DNA of 64,000 nt, taken from positions 927,648 to 991,647 of the forward strand of contig FN649754.1 in assembly GCA_000310025.1 (NCBI GenBank), read 5' to 3'. The position numbers were made by a program, and so were the translations under genes. This document shows positions 51,201 to 62,300 of the stretch, in pieces. A model generated the notes under the pieces. It saw only the letters and a list, made by a program, of their open reading frames with translations, was not told where the DNA came from and did not search any database. Position 1 is the first letter of the stretch, and every line of letters starts with the position of its first letter. The stretch comes from Ectocarpus siliculosus (lineage: Eukaryota; Sar; Phaeophyceae; Ectocarpales; Ectocarpaceae).

Positions 51201-54200
51201 AAGTGTATACAATTGTAGATCTCAAGTGTGATCATGCAAAATCGAATGCAATAAATCGGAGTACACACCACTAAATCTCCCAGGCATCACACATCGTTTG
51301 CCTCACCAAAGGACAGGGGAGGAGGGTCCCCGCGGATGCGAGTAGGATCAGACACACAGAGGTGTATTGGTTTTACTTACTGCTCCATTTCTTTCGGGCC
51401 CCCACCCGGTGAATGGGTCTACTACTACTTGGTGTGCAGATCGCGCGGGAGACGAACACTGCCTAGCACTTGAACAACACTCCGGGGAGCCCTCCGTAAA
51501 AGTGAGTGAATTTTGTATGCGTGCTACAGTTTCCAGGACCGCACAGTTCATTTTTTCCGTGTGTCTCTACTCATACTGAATCCTATACGATGAACGTATA
51601 GATCGTCATTCGGGGCCGCTCTCGAAAATAGCACATCTGCTGCTGTTGGTGCTGTTGCAACGGCGGTTGCTGCTGTGACGGTCGGTTGGTATCTCGCCTG
51701 CTCTCCGATCTTAGCCTCCAGGTCGATAGTCCGGTCCCACCGAGAGAAGAAGGCCAAATGTGCCTCGCTCAGGTGACCCACCTGAAGACAGAGAAGAACA
51801 ATGAACAAAACGCTGTCAAGACAGCACCTCGATTATAGAGTTGATAGTGAGAAAAAGTTGCACGAAAATACAATGGTACGGCAGTATGATCAAACGTGCC
51901 TTGCATAGGTGTAACCCACACAATTGTTTTCTTACTATTAATACTGATGACACAACAAAATCTGTCTCCTCCACAGATACTGAGTCTTACACTTTTACTA
52001 TTTTTTTTTTTTTCACTTCAAATCAGCGCTCACAGCACTAGTGCCGTTTATTCCAACCCGTGGTCACACAGAAGAGCCCCTCTCTACCCTCCCCCCCTGC
52101 GGTACTTTGCCTTCGATTTTTATTGCGAGAAGAGTTCAGCACTCTCTTCCCGCTGTGTACACACGAACTAGCGCTATCCACTAAGCCAGGAGCGGAAGCG
52201 AGAGAAGAACTCACTTTGCAAGAAAAGCTCGCCTACCCCGGGATTCGAACCCCTGGCCTGGCCTCTAGAAGGTTTCGAGGACACCAACTAGACCACCGGG
52301 GCGACCGGAGTTGGTTATTGTTTTTTATGGGATAGAACATTTATCTTCGCAAAGAGGGGGTACGCGACCACAAAACACACCTTGCTGTCGAACACCCCCG
52401 GCTCGAGCCCACTGCTATCCGCGTCGCCCCCTTCCGCCGCACGGTGGTACAACATGCACTCCGAGTTCTGGAAGCACATCCCGCACTCCCTCGGCCTCCG
52501 TATCACGGGGGGCAGGGTCGCACCCCCCCCTCCGCCGCCGCCCCCATCCGCGTCTCCCCCTACGAGACCGACGCGCCCGATCTCCGCCATGCCCGTGGCG
52601 AGGCGGTTGCGGGCGAGGATGAGGGCTCGGATTTCGGCCGCCACGGGCGATACGAGCTCTGAGGTTAGGCCGGCGGCGGCATGAAAACGGGGAGGGGGAG
52701 AGGGGGGCGAAGGCGACGGGGAGAGGGTGGATAAAGTGCACGTGCGCTGCGTGTGCTTGTGTTGTAGTATCGACTGCTGTCTCGCCGCCGACAGACGCAC
52801 CACTGGCTGACACGCTGTTTCGAGTCACGCAGGTGTGGATGTTCAAGCATGCTTGGCGTGTTGGAATGCGGCATGCATGGACGGTGCGTGGCATATGGCA
52901 ATACCTTAGGCGAAGAACAAAAAATCGCTTCCAAAAGGCCATTCATGTATGTGTACGTACATACGTTACGTTACTTTCTTAGCGGGATAACTTACCCGTA
53001 CGCAGACCGTCGGCTGCGGTGTACACCAGGAGCCCGCTGGTGGAGGCGTCGTGCCCATACCTCATGCGGAGGAGCAGCGTGTACAGCATCACCTGTCCCA
53101 TCCCCCCACATGAAGCATGCAAAGAACACAGCAGACGATGTCATCGATGGCGGGAGAAAAATTATTCGGTCTTCTCGGAGGGAGGGTTTGGGCTTCACCC
53201 GTGTTGTCTGTGTAGCTTGGTCGTACAAACGACGTTGATGCACACTTTTCGACTAAGAAAAAAAGACCAATGCGTCTTCGGACGGTTTTGTGGTGAATCA
53301 TAATAAAAACGTGTGAGACCCTCCATATCCATATCTGCCAGGTTTCCAGAGGTCTCATCACCAAGTGAAGCGCAAAAGAAGGAAGACTAGCTGAAAAAGG
53401 TTTTAAAAACACTTAGAGGGGGCTTGGGAAAACAACCAGATGCTATTTACAGGGGTGTTAGATACCTGGGCCCGATGGGTGCTGTTGGCCTCCCCTTTCC
53501 GTTTCCCAGTTTTCACCTCCACGGGCATCACTAACGACGGGGCCCCCCCCCCCCCCACCAGGGGCTCAACGACAGCCTCCACCGTGGCGTCCATGATACC
53601 CTTAAGCCCCAGGACCGGACTCCACACGTCATCTTCGGTGGCAAGCACTCGAGAAACAGCTACGGTCGCCGCCATGGCACCGTCCGAGGTAAGACTCGCC
53701 ATTCCGCCGTTGTTCCCGCCGGCCGCGGAGGCGTTGCTGCGGCCGCTGCCGGGGCTACGACCACCCCCACCGCCGCCGCTATGAGGGGAGCGTCGAAGCC
53801 CGCTACTGCCGCCGCCGCCGCCGCCGCCGTTCCGCACGAGGAACGACCGGTGCCAATCCAGGATCGACCCGCTTACGCTCAGCAGCTCACCGCGCGCGGC
53901 GTCCTCGTCGAAGCCCGCCCCGTACAGGGCCTCCAGCTGCGACACCACGATGCGGTCCACCAGCTCCGCCATGTACTGGGGCGTCAGCAGCGGCGGGGCG
54001 CCGCCGCCCCGCCCTTGCCCCTGCCACCCCGGCGCCGCCGCCGCTGCCGCTGCCGCCGCCGCGGCAAGGAGGGACGTCTCGAAGAGCTCGTGCTTTAGGT
54101 TGCCCATGACGGCAGCCTTGCTCTTGCTGGCGTCGGAGGCTAGCCGCGACTGCAGGACGGCCTTCCGCGCGCACGCCACCGTCTCGGCTACCTTGGTCGG

Positions 54201-55102
54201 GGACACCAGGATGTCCGGGTGGACGACCACCAGCCTCCCGGAAGCGTTGTCCACGACAACGTCCCGAGATGCCTCCTCTTCCATGCCCAAGCCCTCTCCC
54301 GCCGCCGCCGCCGCCACCGCCGCCGCCGGCATCGGGAAAAGAACGTGCACGCCGTCGCCGGGCTCCACCTCGCAGTCGTACCAGTCCCCGAGAAGGGTGA
54401 TCTTCCTTTGTTGAGCCATCCCGGCGCCCTCCCCACTATCATCCGCCGGGAGGTTCGCCGTCGCCGCCTCCCCAGCCGCCGCCGCCGCCGCCGCCGCCGC
54501 TGGGGGGGTATCGGGATCCTCTTGGGAGTCCTGCTGCTCGAGAGCCATGAGCACCTTCTCCCGGCAGCCGCGGCCGTTCCTCGCAGACACGTAGGTCACC
54601 TCGAGGACCAGGAAGCGGCGATGGACGAGGGCGGGCCGCCACCGCCGCCGAGGACTAGGAGAGCCCGCCCTCGGAGCAACAAAAGACGAAGAGCCATGAT
54701 GACCATGATGGCTCGAAACCATAGGTGTTTCCTCCCCCCCCGCCAGTGCCCCGTCCGCCGTCGCCCGCTGCTGTTGCGCCCACTTGGTGAGGCGCCCCTG
54801 CCCCTTATCGGGGGCCCCGCGGTCTGCTTGGGGGCCCCGACCGATCTTCATCGACTTCGTGAAGTCTTCCATGCTGCCGTAGGTGGTGAAGAGCTCGGAG
54901 GAGTTGGAGGAGCCGTGAGGGGGGGCACCCTGAGCGGATCCCGCCGCAACCACGCCCCCCGTCTCCCCCCGCCCCCCGCCCCCCGCCGCCGCCGCCGCCG
55001 CCGCCGCCGGAGTTTCTCCCGAACGGCGGGGTCCGGAAGGAGGCGTTGTCGGCCGCTCCCTCTCCCCGTCCTGGGGTGGCCCTCCCACTGCTGCTCTGCT
55101 GC

Positions 55103-55156
<54 letters not shown>

Positions 55157-55248
55157 CGATGATCGCCGCCGCGCTTGGGGTTGGGACCGATCGCCGAGAG
55201 CGGGGGCCGGCCGGCGGACCCGTTGAACGCCCGCTTCGACCCTGCGAC

Positions 55249-55287
<39 letters not shown>

Positions 55288-56691
55288 GGCCCTCGATCCT
55301 TCCCTGCCTGACCCACCACCGCGGCATGCCACAGCCGAGCCGCCGCTGTTAGCACCGCGGCCGGAGGAGTTGAAGCCGTTTCTCCCCGCCTGTGACCCTG
55401 CTAAGCCGGTGATCTGATTCGCAGAGCCCGGCGGGGGAGTCTGTCGGCCGTTAGCGCTACTACTATTGCCCCGGTGATGATCACCAACGTCTCTCTGAGT
55501 CTGAGTTTGCTGAGATGCGGCGGCGGCGGCGGCGGCGGCTAGCTGGCTTGAGGCCACCGCCGAAGATGTCTTCGCGGCTTGGTCCTCCAGGGCCTGCAGG
55601 TCGGCGTCCGTAAGGAAGTCGAAGTCGTCGCCATACTCGTCAACGTCGATCACGGCCGTGCTGCTAACAACAGCGCCACCATCGTCCCGGCTTACCGCGC
55701 CCGGCCCACTCGCAGCGCCGGCAGAGTCTACGGCCGAGGGTACCGCAACAGAGGCCGCGGCTACCGTGGCCTCTGGGGAGCGGCGATGCTGCGCCGCTGG
55801 GGGGTTACCGTTAATTTCTTCGGCGGAGACCGCCGGGGCCGCAGGAGCTGCTGCTGCTGTTGGCGGGGAGAGACTCCCGGTGACACTCGATCCGGAAGCG
55901 GAAGAGGCGGCCACGGCTTCCATCGCCGCCTGCTCCGCCGCCGCCGCTGCCGGCGGCCTCGGAACGCTGGACTCCAGACAGCCGCCGGCGAGAGACGTTG
56001 CAGTAGCGCCTGCCTCTTGTTCTAGCCGAAGCCTGAGCCTGCGCCCTCGCTCCGCGTCGGCGAATTTCTTTCGAAGAAGCGCCTTCTTCGCCCAATCGCC
56101 GACGATTCTCGCGCCGCAGCCGCCACCGCCACTTCTTCGGCCCGAGCCGGCACTACCGCTCCCAGAGGAACCGACACTTCCCTCTCTCGCCGCAGCCTTG
56201 CTCGAACAAGCCGCCCCCCCGGTCGTTGGTTGCAGCCAGCGCGTCAGCAGGCTACTACCGTCGCCGTCGACGGACCCTGTGGCACATCCCCCCCGCCTCG
56301 AGTTGCTGTTGCCCCCGCCATCCGCGGAGCCCCTACTACCGCCCCCACCCCCCTCGTCACACTTCCCTCCCGCGAGAACACTCCCGAGGCTGCACAGCTG
56401 CTCGAGGACCACGCTATCGTCTTCACCGCCCCCCCCCTGCGTGGCGACGCACATGTCCTTCGGGGCGACGTCATACCGCACGTCATCGAGAAACTCATCG
56501 CTTGTCGCAGCGAGGGACGCCCGCGAAGCCGCGCCGGGGGGGGTGTCGTCGTTGTTGTTGCTGTTGCGAGCGCTACTCCTGCTGCTGCTAGTGCCGCCCC
56601 GGGTACGGCCGAAGGGGTTCCGTGGAGCGATCCGGGGCTCCGAGCCGGAGGAGGAGGGGGTGCGGCTGCGCTTGCGGTGGCCGTGCGTGCC
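42140..56691 (-). CDS. DNA2: DNA replication ATP-dependent helicase/nuclease DNA2 (N-terminal exon(s) and gap region incomplete)
   Basis: Exons: 56691-53466 (with one frame switch), 53092-52996, 52658-52381, 51781-51698, 51155 into the N gap region, 48536-48193, 47897-47787, 47143-46900, 46273-46090, 45455-44625, 43756-43670, 42736-42140 (TAG). DNA2 processes Okazaki flaps and resects DNA ends in the nucleus. Nuclease domain: [21 protein letters not shown] and PVEVKTGK, then [11 protein letters not shown]; iron-sulfur cysteines in [11 protein letters not shown]. Helicase: [19 protein letters not shown], Walker A GMPGTGKT (split by an intron), [60 protein letters not shown]. The order matches DNA2 exactly. 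The N-terminal 600 codons are disordered with two poly-Gln tracts. A large Gly/Ser/Pro insert splits the helicase between motifs IV and V. The intron after 51698 appears to use a GC donor. The first exon is not certain; a frame starting with Met at 57566 is a weak candidate. Confidence 0.94.
43437..43620. repeat. R3 dispersed repeat copy in a DNA2 intron
   Basis: A GTT tract followed by CTTCACATTAAAAAACG, then CGCAGTACCTTCTAATGTCC and a tail with AAGCCAACTG and GGGTACACCTT. The same order recurs at 63205-63385, inverted at 40985-41070, partially at 33725-33800 and as a tail at 46655-46765. There is no coding capacity. Confidence 0.75.
45888..46065. repeat. 23-bp tandem repeat in a DNA2 intron
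   Basis: About seven imperfect units built on GATGGATTCGTTGTGTGATA, starting about 25 nt from the donor of the exon ending at 46090. It is interrupted by A-runs and a TCTTTCTATAAGAT segment. Confidence 0.9.
48498..49490. repeat. 125-150-bp tandem array of a DNA2 exon start, about eight copies
   Basis: Copies begin near 48498, 48618, 48744, 48879, 49035, 49139, 49266 and 49390. Each holds a CAAGGTTGGACCGCATCATG-like core, which on the minus strand reads MMRSNLVKL, preceded by an acceptor-like CAG, and then TATGG-rich filler. Only the 48498 copy is continuous with downstream DNA2 coding sequence (exon 48536-48193). The others lie in the preceding intron and decay with distance; the last two are barely recognisable. 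Confidence 0.92.
50110..50150. mobile_element. MITE terminal fragment next to the assembly gap
   Basis: TGAAAATCGGTCCAGG, the inner terminal sequence of the MITE family, runs into a long G-run. Only one end is visible; it may be a true relic or an assembly join. Confidence 0.6.
50466..50565. other. Assembly gap of 100 N with poor flanking sequence
   Basis: Exactly 100 N, so a nominal gap. On the left, 50130-50465 is full of C/G homopolymer runs. A minus-strand reading of 50397-50450 ([12 protein letters not shown]) is a corrupted form of 50566-50616 on the right ([13 protein letters not shown]). The two flanks probably cover the same DNA2 segment. Confidence 0.9.
52229..52304 (-). tRNA. tRNA-like sequence with intact pol III A and B boxes (pseudogene or SINE head)
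   Basis: The minus-strand 76 nt begins TCGCC and ends GGCGA (5 bp acceptor pairing), contains an exact A-box consensus TGGTCTAGTTGG and an exact B-box GGTTCGAATCC. The anticodon arm does not fold cleanly (9-nt loop) and the T-stem has mismatches, so a functional tRNA is unlikely and I assign no anticodon. A second A-box-like TGGCTTAGTGG lies at about 52180-52190 on the same strand. It sits in a DNA2 intron. Confidence 0.5.
55085..55290 (-). repeat. Two coding CAG tracts (poly-Gln) in DNA2
   Basis: CTG runs on the plus strand at about 55090-55155 and 55248-55285 encode poly-Gln in the minus-strand DNA2 frame, separated by [20 protein letters not shown]. They lie in the disordered N-terminal region ahead of the nuclease domain. 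Confidence 0.9.
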
Positions 56692-57209
56692 CTGTAGAAG
56701 AGGGCGGGAGCAAGAGGGACGGTTTGCTAACGCTTGAGGAAGACGAATAAAAAAAGGGGACCTAGGGCGTAGGTGCCCTCCAGCTGCACACCCGGAAAAT
56801 ATGACAACTTAATACAAAGTGAAAAAGGCGACCAGTAAATCTTCCAGCTGCATGCTCGGAAAAGATGAAAACATGATGCTAACACTGTGTAGTGCTCATG
56901 TAGACGCCACACCCCGCTGGGGCGATTTTGAAAGCTCGACTGCTGTAGCAGTAGTGGAAGCGTCTTGTCAAGAATATTCCGACCACCACGTGAAAATTGA
57001 TTGTTGGCCATCTTCTTCGTCGCGGACCTTGGTTGATGCGTCTAGCGAGCTATCGAAAGGTGGCAAGACTGTCGTTCAGAAAAAATGCATGCATAATTTA
57101 CGATGGCAATACAACGCTTGAGAGCAACTATGTACGACAAGAACAGTAGTAACGACGACGACAACAACAACGCGTACTACCCACAGTAGCAGCAACAGCA
57201 GCAGCAACA

Positions 57210-57253
<44 letters not shown>

Positions 57254-57972
57254 TGCAGCAGCAACGACAACCAACCACCACCACAACCAAAACAATTACG
57301 AACGACGGCGAACAGCAACAGCAACATACTCAGTGACGGCAATGCCAATACCAATACCAATACCAATACCACCACCACCAACATCGATGACGACTACAAC
57401 CGGACGACAACCCATTCGGGTCCCCCTGCCATGCAGCTGGATGGAGTGGTGATGACAGAGAGACGCGTGCTACCCCCTGTTGTTGCCGTTGCTGTTGCTT
57501 AAACCCTTTGGGTCTAGAACTTTTTTTTGCGGCAAGAAAGTACTCAAGTGAGCGCCAGTGCGGCACGTACGTGGAAAGCGACGACAGCGCGAGCGTTTCA
57601 AGTGGCGCGGTACGTGAGGGCCTAGGGAAAGACGAAGCCTATAGCGAAAGACATTACTGCTACCAGTGCTGGTGCTCTAGGGATACACCTTGGTTCAACA
57701 AGGCGGGGGTTCAGCTGCTGTTGCGCAGGGAAGGACACGTAAGAGCAGGTAGGGTTGCGCGTCGACTGCAGGTCGACGAGGAGGGTTGCGGGGACCGCCT
57801 GCGCGGGATTAATAAGTTGACGAGGAAATAGAACAGGGAGGGGGGACGCAGACCCTGTTCCTTGACCCTAAGCCTACTCTGACTTCCCCGATTATATTAT
57901 TTATTCAACGTTTGCTTCTTGCTTCATACAACAAACCTGCGAAGGCTATACGGTTGCATCTCTCAAGAGGAT

Positions 57973-58193
57973 TACCGTATATGACACAAGATAACACACC
58001 CCCTGGACCGATTTTCAAAGCTCGATTACTCCACGACGAAGAGGATGCATAAATGAAACAATACGTTTTCGAACAGCTCTCGACGAGACGGTTCCAACGC
58101 CGCCGTTTTCGGCGCTGTGACTCTTCCTGCTGTTGAGAAATCGAGCTTTGAAAATCGGCCAAGGGGGTGTGTTATCTTGTGTCATATACGGTA
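57973..58193. mobile_element. TA-flanked inverted-repeat MITE, copy 3 (best preserved)
   Basis: About 221 bp with terminal inverted repeats of roughly 54 bp, running from TACCGTATATGACACAAG to CTTGTGTCATATACGGTA. Its minus strand has a short frame ([14 protein letters not shown]) shared with the copy at 3650, reflecting recent common origin rather than a gene. Confidence 0.92.
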
Positions 58194-58395
58194 CTCTACC
58201 TCCCGTGCTGACGAGTGCTTGTATCCGATGCTATAGCAGTAGTACTGGCTGCTTCCGACGAAATGAGGGGAGCACAAAATTTGCAATATATACAACAGTC
58301 CTACCGGTGCTGAACACGTGTGTCAAGCAGACTCGAAGGCTTGAAAGCGACAGCCGAGCAAGGTTACCTGTTACCTGTGTAGCGTGGAGTATCGC

Positions 58396-58608
58396 AGGTG
58401 ACGTAAGATATCACACCCCCTACACAGATGGTCACAACCAGTAACGCTGCCGAAAAATGGCAGCATTGGGACCACCTCGTCGAGAGGTGTCCGAACGAAT
58501 ACAGTACGATTTGATTTTGGCACCCTCTTGCTTCGCCGTGGAGTAAGTACTGCTGTAGTCGACCTTTGATATTGGAAAATCGGTCCAGAGGGTGTGGTAT
58601 CTTGCGTC
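58396..58608. mobile_element. Degenerate MITE copy
   Basis: It keeps GATATCACACCCCCT at the left and GGAAAATCGGTCCAGAGGGT followed by GGTATCTTGCGTC at the right, with a diverged centre containing CGTCGAGAGGTGTCCGAACG. It sits 200 bp from copy 3. Confidence 0.7.
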
Positions 58609-59366
58609 TCCCAATCTGCTGCAGGCTGCTGGTTTTATGTATCCTGGATAGCCAACATAATCCTTTGGACGCAGCCGGCGGGCCCACCTTCTTCCCTCCA
58701 CTGCTTCCCCGGTCACCAGACATCGTTGTTCGTCTGTCGTTGTTGCGCGTATCTCGCTGTTGCTGTTGTAGCTGTTGTTGCTTTTGCAGCTGTTGCTGCT
58801 GCTGTTGCCGCTCTGTTGACTTGCCGTGGACTCGCTCCGAGATGGTCCTTTTCCCCCCAGAGTTTCAGAACAGTTGATACAGCTGGAGTCAGCACAACAC
58901 AGCTGATACCACACTCCAGCAGTCCTGCGCACTGGGGCGCAATCGTCTGACAGAAGCGTCGTCCAGTGGCAAGCGTAACCACAGCATGCCCGTTGGAGCA
59001 CGCCATGGTGCGCAGAGCTCCTCTGCTTTGTGGGGTTTGCTGCATCCGCGAGGGAAATTTCAAAAATCACATTCACGGGGCCCCGTTTAAATATGCAACG
59101 GCCACAATTACGAAATCGCGGCGGTTGCAGAGCCAGCACCGCGGAGCAGTGCTACGTGGACGGGTGCGAAACCAAGTCGCGGCGAGTGAATTGGACGGGT
59201 AGAACACCGCCGTGAGCGTGTGGCCGTGCTCTTTGCGCTGGCTTGGACGAGTTGGCGAGGAAAAACACGGGGACAGCGTCGGGAAGCAGAGTCGGCGTGC
59301 GCTCGCTCTTTTGGTCTAGTGAGGGACTGCTGTTACCTGCGAGGACGCCGCGCGGCACCCACCGCC

Positions 59367-62300
59367 ATGCACATCAGGGAGGTGGTTATCGATGGGTTCA
59401 AGTCCTACGCCACGCGCACCGTGCTGCAGGGTTTCGACCAGCAGTTCAATGCCATCACGGGCCTCAACGGCAGCGGCAAGTCCAACATCCTCGACGCCAT
59501 CTGCTTCGTGCTGGGCATCTCGAACCTCTCGCAGGTTAGGGTGTCGAACCTACAGGAGCTCGTGTACAAGCAGGGTCAGGCCGGCGTCACCAAGGCCAGC
59601 GTCACGCTCGTGTTCAGCAATGTGGACAAGAAGGGCAGGTGTGTCTGGTTGTCGAAGCCGCTCTATGGTGCCGTCGTTCTACTACTTGCCGGTCTTGCAT
59701 CTACAGTACTGCTGTAGATCGTGTCCGTTGGGAAATGGCATGAGGATTGAGGATGCTTTTCTTACAGGATCAAGCAGTAGTGTTCTTCGACTGCTCTACT
59801 ATCATGAGTGTTTTTTTTTATGCACGGAAGGAAAACCGGTCGCTGAGTGCTATGTGGTGCCCTGCTGCTGCACGTTAGCGCCGTCGTCCAGCAACACACG
59901 ACATTTACGCCACGCCAAACAAAACAAAGCCGTCGTTTCCGCCTTGCGCAAGGGGGCCCCGTGAATGCAAACACAAAGCAGCCCCGCCGTTCCGCCTAAT
60001 GTACAAGTACTTGTAGTCTCGGCGAGTTTCACGTAGGCACAGGAAACTAATTAAGGAATAATAAAAACACACACTAAAAGACTACCCATTCGAGATATAC
60101 CCACAGTCGAACGGGATGTGGTGGAGTCTTTTCAGTGAGTGGAGGGAAACCGGCTGGGTACTGGACTTATTTCGAGTCTTTTTAAGTCTATACACTGATG
60201 ATTTATACCAGTGATGCCAGCTGGTGCTAAGTACAAAAACATCTGTATAGTTCCTAGATACACCAGAAGCTTTGTTCTCCGCCCTTCGAAATGGGGTTGG
60301 ATCGTATCCCTACCTCCGCCGCCACTAAAAATAGCTTGCCTGCTGTGCTCCCGGGCTGTAAACGGCTACAGAGAAATCCGCATGCGTGTGCCCGAAAGCC
60401 GTCGTTTACTTAAAAACCAGCCTAGCAGTATGACCGTGTTTTTTTTTCCGTTCCATTTCTCCTTTCCTTCTCATCTCTTTCTTCTCTTCTCTCATCGTAA
60501 GACAGCCGCATGGGGTGTACGAGCACACTTCTAAAGGAGCTCGATGAGGGTACCATCACGTGCTTTTTTGTGCTTTGGGTCTCCAAGTACGCTTTTCTGT
60601 CGGTATCTATCTTCTGTGACAGTCCCGTGCGTTACGAGTACATGGCCACCACGCACCCGAGCCGACCCTTCTCGCGTAACGGTCGTGCAATTTCTCCGTA
60701 CCATTTCTTACCTCCTTATCCTGTCTTGCCTCTGTCTTGTGACAGCCCCATGGGGTACGAGGAGTTCGACGAGGTGACCATCACGAGGCAAGTTGTCATC
60801 GGCGGCAAGAACAAGTACCTCATCAACGGCAGGACCGTTCAGCAGAGCCAGGTCACCAACCTCTTCCACTCCGTGCAGCTCAACGTCAACAACCCGCACT
60901 TCCTCATCATGCAGGCGAGTCACCGTCCTTGTTGCTATCATAGAGGTAGATGTATGTAGGTACTGTCGTCGTCGTTGGTGGTGTCGTGGATGCTGCTGTT
61001 GGTGGTATTGTGGGTGCTGCTGTTGCTGGGGGTGGTGTTGTGGGTCTGCTGTTGTTGCTGTTATTTTGGTGGTGCTCCCCCTGTTGATGGTATTGTGGGT
61101 GTTGCTGTTGTTGGTGGTGATGTGGGTGCGTCTGCTGTTGTTGCTGGTGTGTGCTGCTGTTGTTGGTATCGTGGGTGGCGGTACTGTTTGTGGTATTGTG
61201 GGTGCTGTTGGTGGTGCTGCCGCTGTTGGGTGAGGCGCCGGTTGTGTCCACGGCAGTGCGGGCGCCCTTCTGACTTGAAATGTTTTCGGCGTCTCCTTTG
61301 CCCCGTCTCGGGAACGTTCTCCGGAACATCGCCCCCCCCCCCCTCCTTATTCTACAAAATAGCTGGCTATGTGCTGCCAAAGGGACCTGCGTGTAAAACA
61401 CCATCGCACCCACAACGTGCGGCACTCCCTTTTTCGGGCGGTTTTAACCCAACTCCAAGTATTCTGCAAATTAGCCGACAGTGCGCTCCCCAAAGGGACC
61501 TGTTCGTAGCACAACCGCACCCAACGCTCCCGTGTTCTCGCGCGTTCTGGACAGGGCCGCATCACGAAGGTGCTCAACATGAAGCCGCCTGAGATCTTGG
61601 GGATGATCGAGGAGGCCGCGGGTACCCGCATGTTCGAGCAGAAGAAGCAGAGCGCCCAGAAGACCATCGAGAAGAAGCAACAAAAGGTGATGGTCTTGGC
61701 CGCGTGTGTTTCCTGATGCCATTCCGTGCAAGTGCCGCTGCAGTGCTTGTGCCGCTGCTTTCGCGACTTCGTCTGCGAGGCTGCGTTTTTATATTCTTTT
61801 TGTAAACAAGCTTTGAAAGTTACTTAGATGGAAGTGCTAGGATAACTCTTGTGCTCGCCGTTCTGCTAGGTATGTTTCCCGTTCGTTTTGCATGTGCTGT
61901 ATATATGCTACGGCAGTAGCGGTATTCGGAACCCTTCCTCCCTGGCAATTCGAGTTTTTAGAAAGACCGGTTCGAGATAGGACCACAGTCGAAGTTTTTT
62001 TTGTCTTTTTTGCTGTTGTTCAGGTGGATGAGATCAACGCCATCCTTCAGGACGAGATCACTCCAAGGCTAGACACGCTCAGGGGGCAGAAGACCCACTG
62101 GCTGAAATGGAAGGCTAATGAGGGTGAGGAGAGCCGGTTGCAGAGGTTCTGCGTTGCCTACAGCTTCAGCATGGCGGAGTCGACGCTCAGCAGCTCGGAG
62201 GGGGAGAAGCAGGCGCTGGAGGAGGAACAGGGGGCCCTGCAGGCTGCGCAGAAGGAGGCACAGGTATGTACGTTGTGGGGCCCCGTGTGTCGTGTTTTTT

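Larger units (their letters stand above)
56692..59366. promoter_or_regulatory. Divergent spacer between DNA2 and SMC2
   Basis: Both genes point away from this region, so their promoters and the missing DNA2 5' exon(s) should be here. It also holds a CAG/CAA tract (57180-57260), CCAATA repeats (about 57343-57370), a full MITE (57973-58193) and a decayed one. A minus-strand frame 57566-57330 starting MPHWRSLEYFL is a possible DNA2 first exon, but no phase-matching donor was found. A plus frame at 57508-57831 has no recognisable domain. Confidence 0.5.

Noticed and set aside
54219-56737. Long plus-strand frames (335 and 359 codons) opposite DNA2
   Set aside because: They are antisense shadows of GC-rich DNA2 coding sequence; the minus strand carries the nuclease motifs.
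57330-57566. Minus-strand frame starting MPHWRSLEYFL as the DNA2 first exon
   Set aside because: Attractive in position, but no donor in a phase matching the exon starting at 56691 was found.
57508-57831. 107-codon plus-strand frame with several Cys and Arg
   Set aside because: No recognisable domain, no splice context and no support beyond being open.
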